A stretch of DNA of 5,354 bases from an uncultured Planctomycetaceae bacterium (GTDB taxonomy: Bacteria > Planctomycetota > Planctomycetia > Pirellulales > Pirellulaceae), in NCBI GenBank assembly GCA_937904535.1, contig CALELC010000678.1, forward strand, positions 1 to 5,354, written 5' to 3'. Under the pieces are notes generated by a model that saw nothing but the letters and a program-made list of their open reading frames with translations, had not been told where the DNA came from and ran no database searches. Every line of letters starts with the position of its first letter. Position 1 is the stretch's first letter. The translations under genes and the position numbers were made by a program. This document shows, piece after piece, positions 5,187 to 5,354 of the stretch.

Positions 5187-5354
5187 CGAGATCGCGATCA
5201 GCAGTAAGGCGCACACGGAGGGGACCGGCGGTGTGTAAACCCCAAGTCGTGGGCTGTGGAAGTATCAGTGTAGGACGGAAAGGGGAATGACTCGGAACGA
5301 AAGTGACAGGTTCGGATAATTGGGTGGCACGGCTCGCGCCTGGGTGTTCACGAT
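5187..5354. other. Non-coding region upstream of the HAD gene
   Basis: About 170 nt to the window edge with no credible gene on either strand. It should contain the - strand promoter of the HAD gene. TACACT (5263-5268 read on the - strand) is a passable -10 element, but no well-spaced -35 is evident. One CTGTCAC copy (5303-5309, - strand) also occurs here. Confidence 0.4.

Noticed and set aside
5187..5216. HAD gene start at the GTG (5216), giving a hydrophobic MCALLLIAIS leader
   Set aside because: The hydrophobic stretch is too short for a signal peptide, lacks a ribosome site, and an ATG at 5186 fits the family fold.

Overview
The window is about 5.35 kb of GC-rich bacterial DNA with five protein-coding genes and no RNA gene, insertion sequence or CRISPR array that I can see. 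The best guess for the source is a planctomycete of the Pirellulaceae type. This rests on an unusually large signal peptidase I with a zinc-ribbon-like insert and a long lectin-like insert, weak or absent Shine-Dalgarno sequences, and an LPS-export ATPase indicating a Gram-negative envelope. The assignment is inferred from protein character, not from a database match.

Left part (1-1175, + strand): a carboxymuconolactone decarboxylase/AhpD-fold protein lacking the CxxC redox motif (196-546) overlaps by ATGA with a MobA-like molybdenum cofactor guanylyltransferase (543-1175), so the two look translationally coupled. Four in-frame 15-bp tandem units lie upstream of the first gene, and an 18-bp in-frame duplication lies inside the second.

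Middle part (1179-4158, - strand): signal peptidase I (lepB, 688 aa) is followed after 37 nt by lptB, the ATPase of the LPS transporter. This is a probable two-gene envelope-biogenesis operon. lptB converges on mobA with only 3 nt between the stop codons.

Right part (4159-5354): a 302-nt non-coding, hairpin-rich stretch separates lepB from an upstream HAD-superfamily phosphatase/phosphomutase gene, also on the - strand. That gene ends at a 10-bp-stem inverted repeat that may form its 3' end. The last ~170 nt are non-coding and probably hold the HAD gene's promoter.

I see no defence, phage or mobile system. The most notable item is the architecture of the signal peptidase, whose catalytic Lys and box E are separated by about 445 residues.
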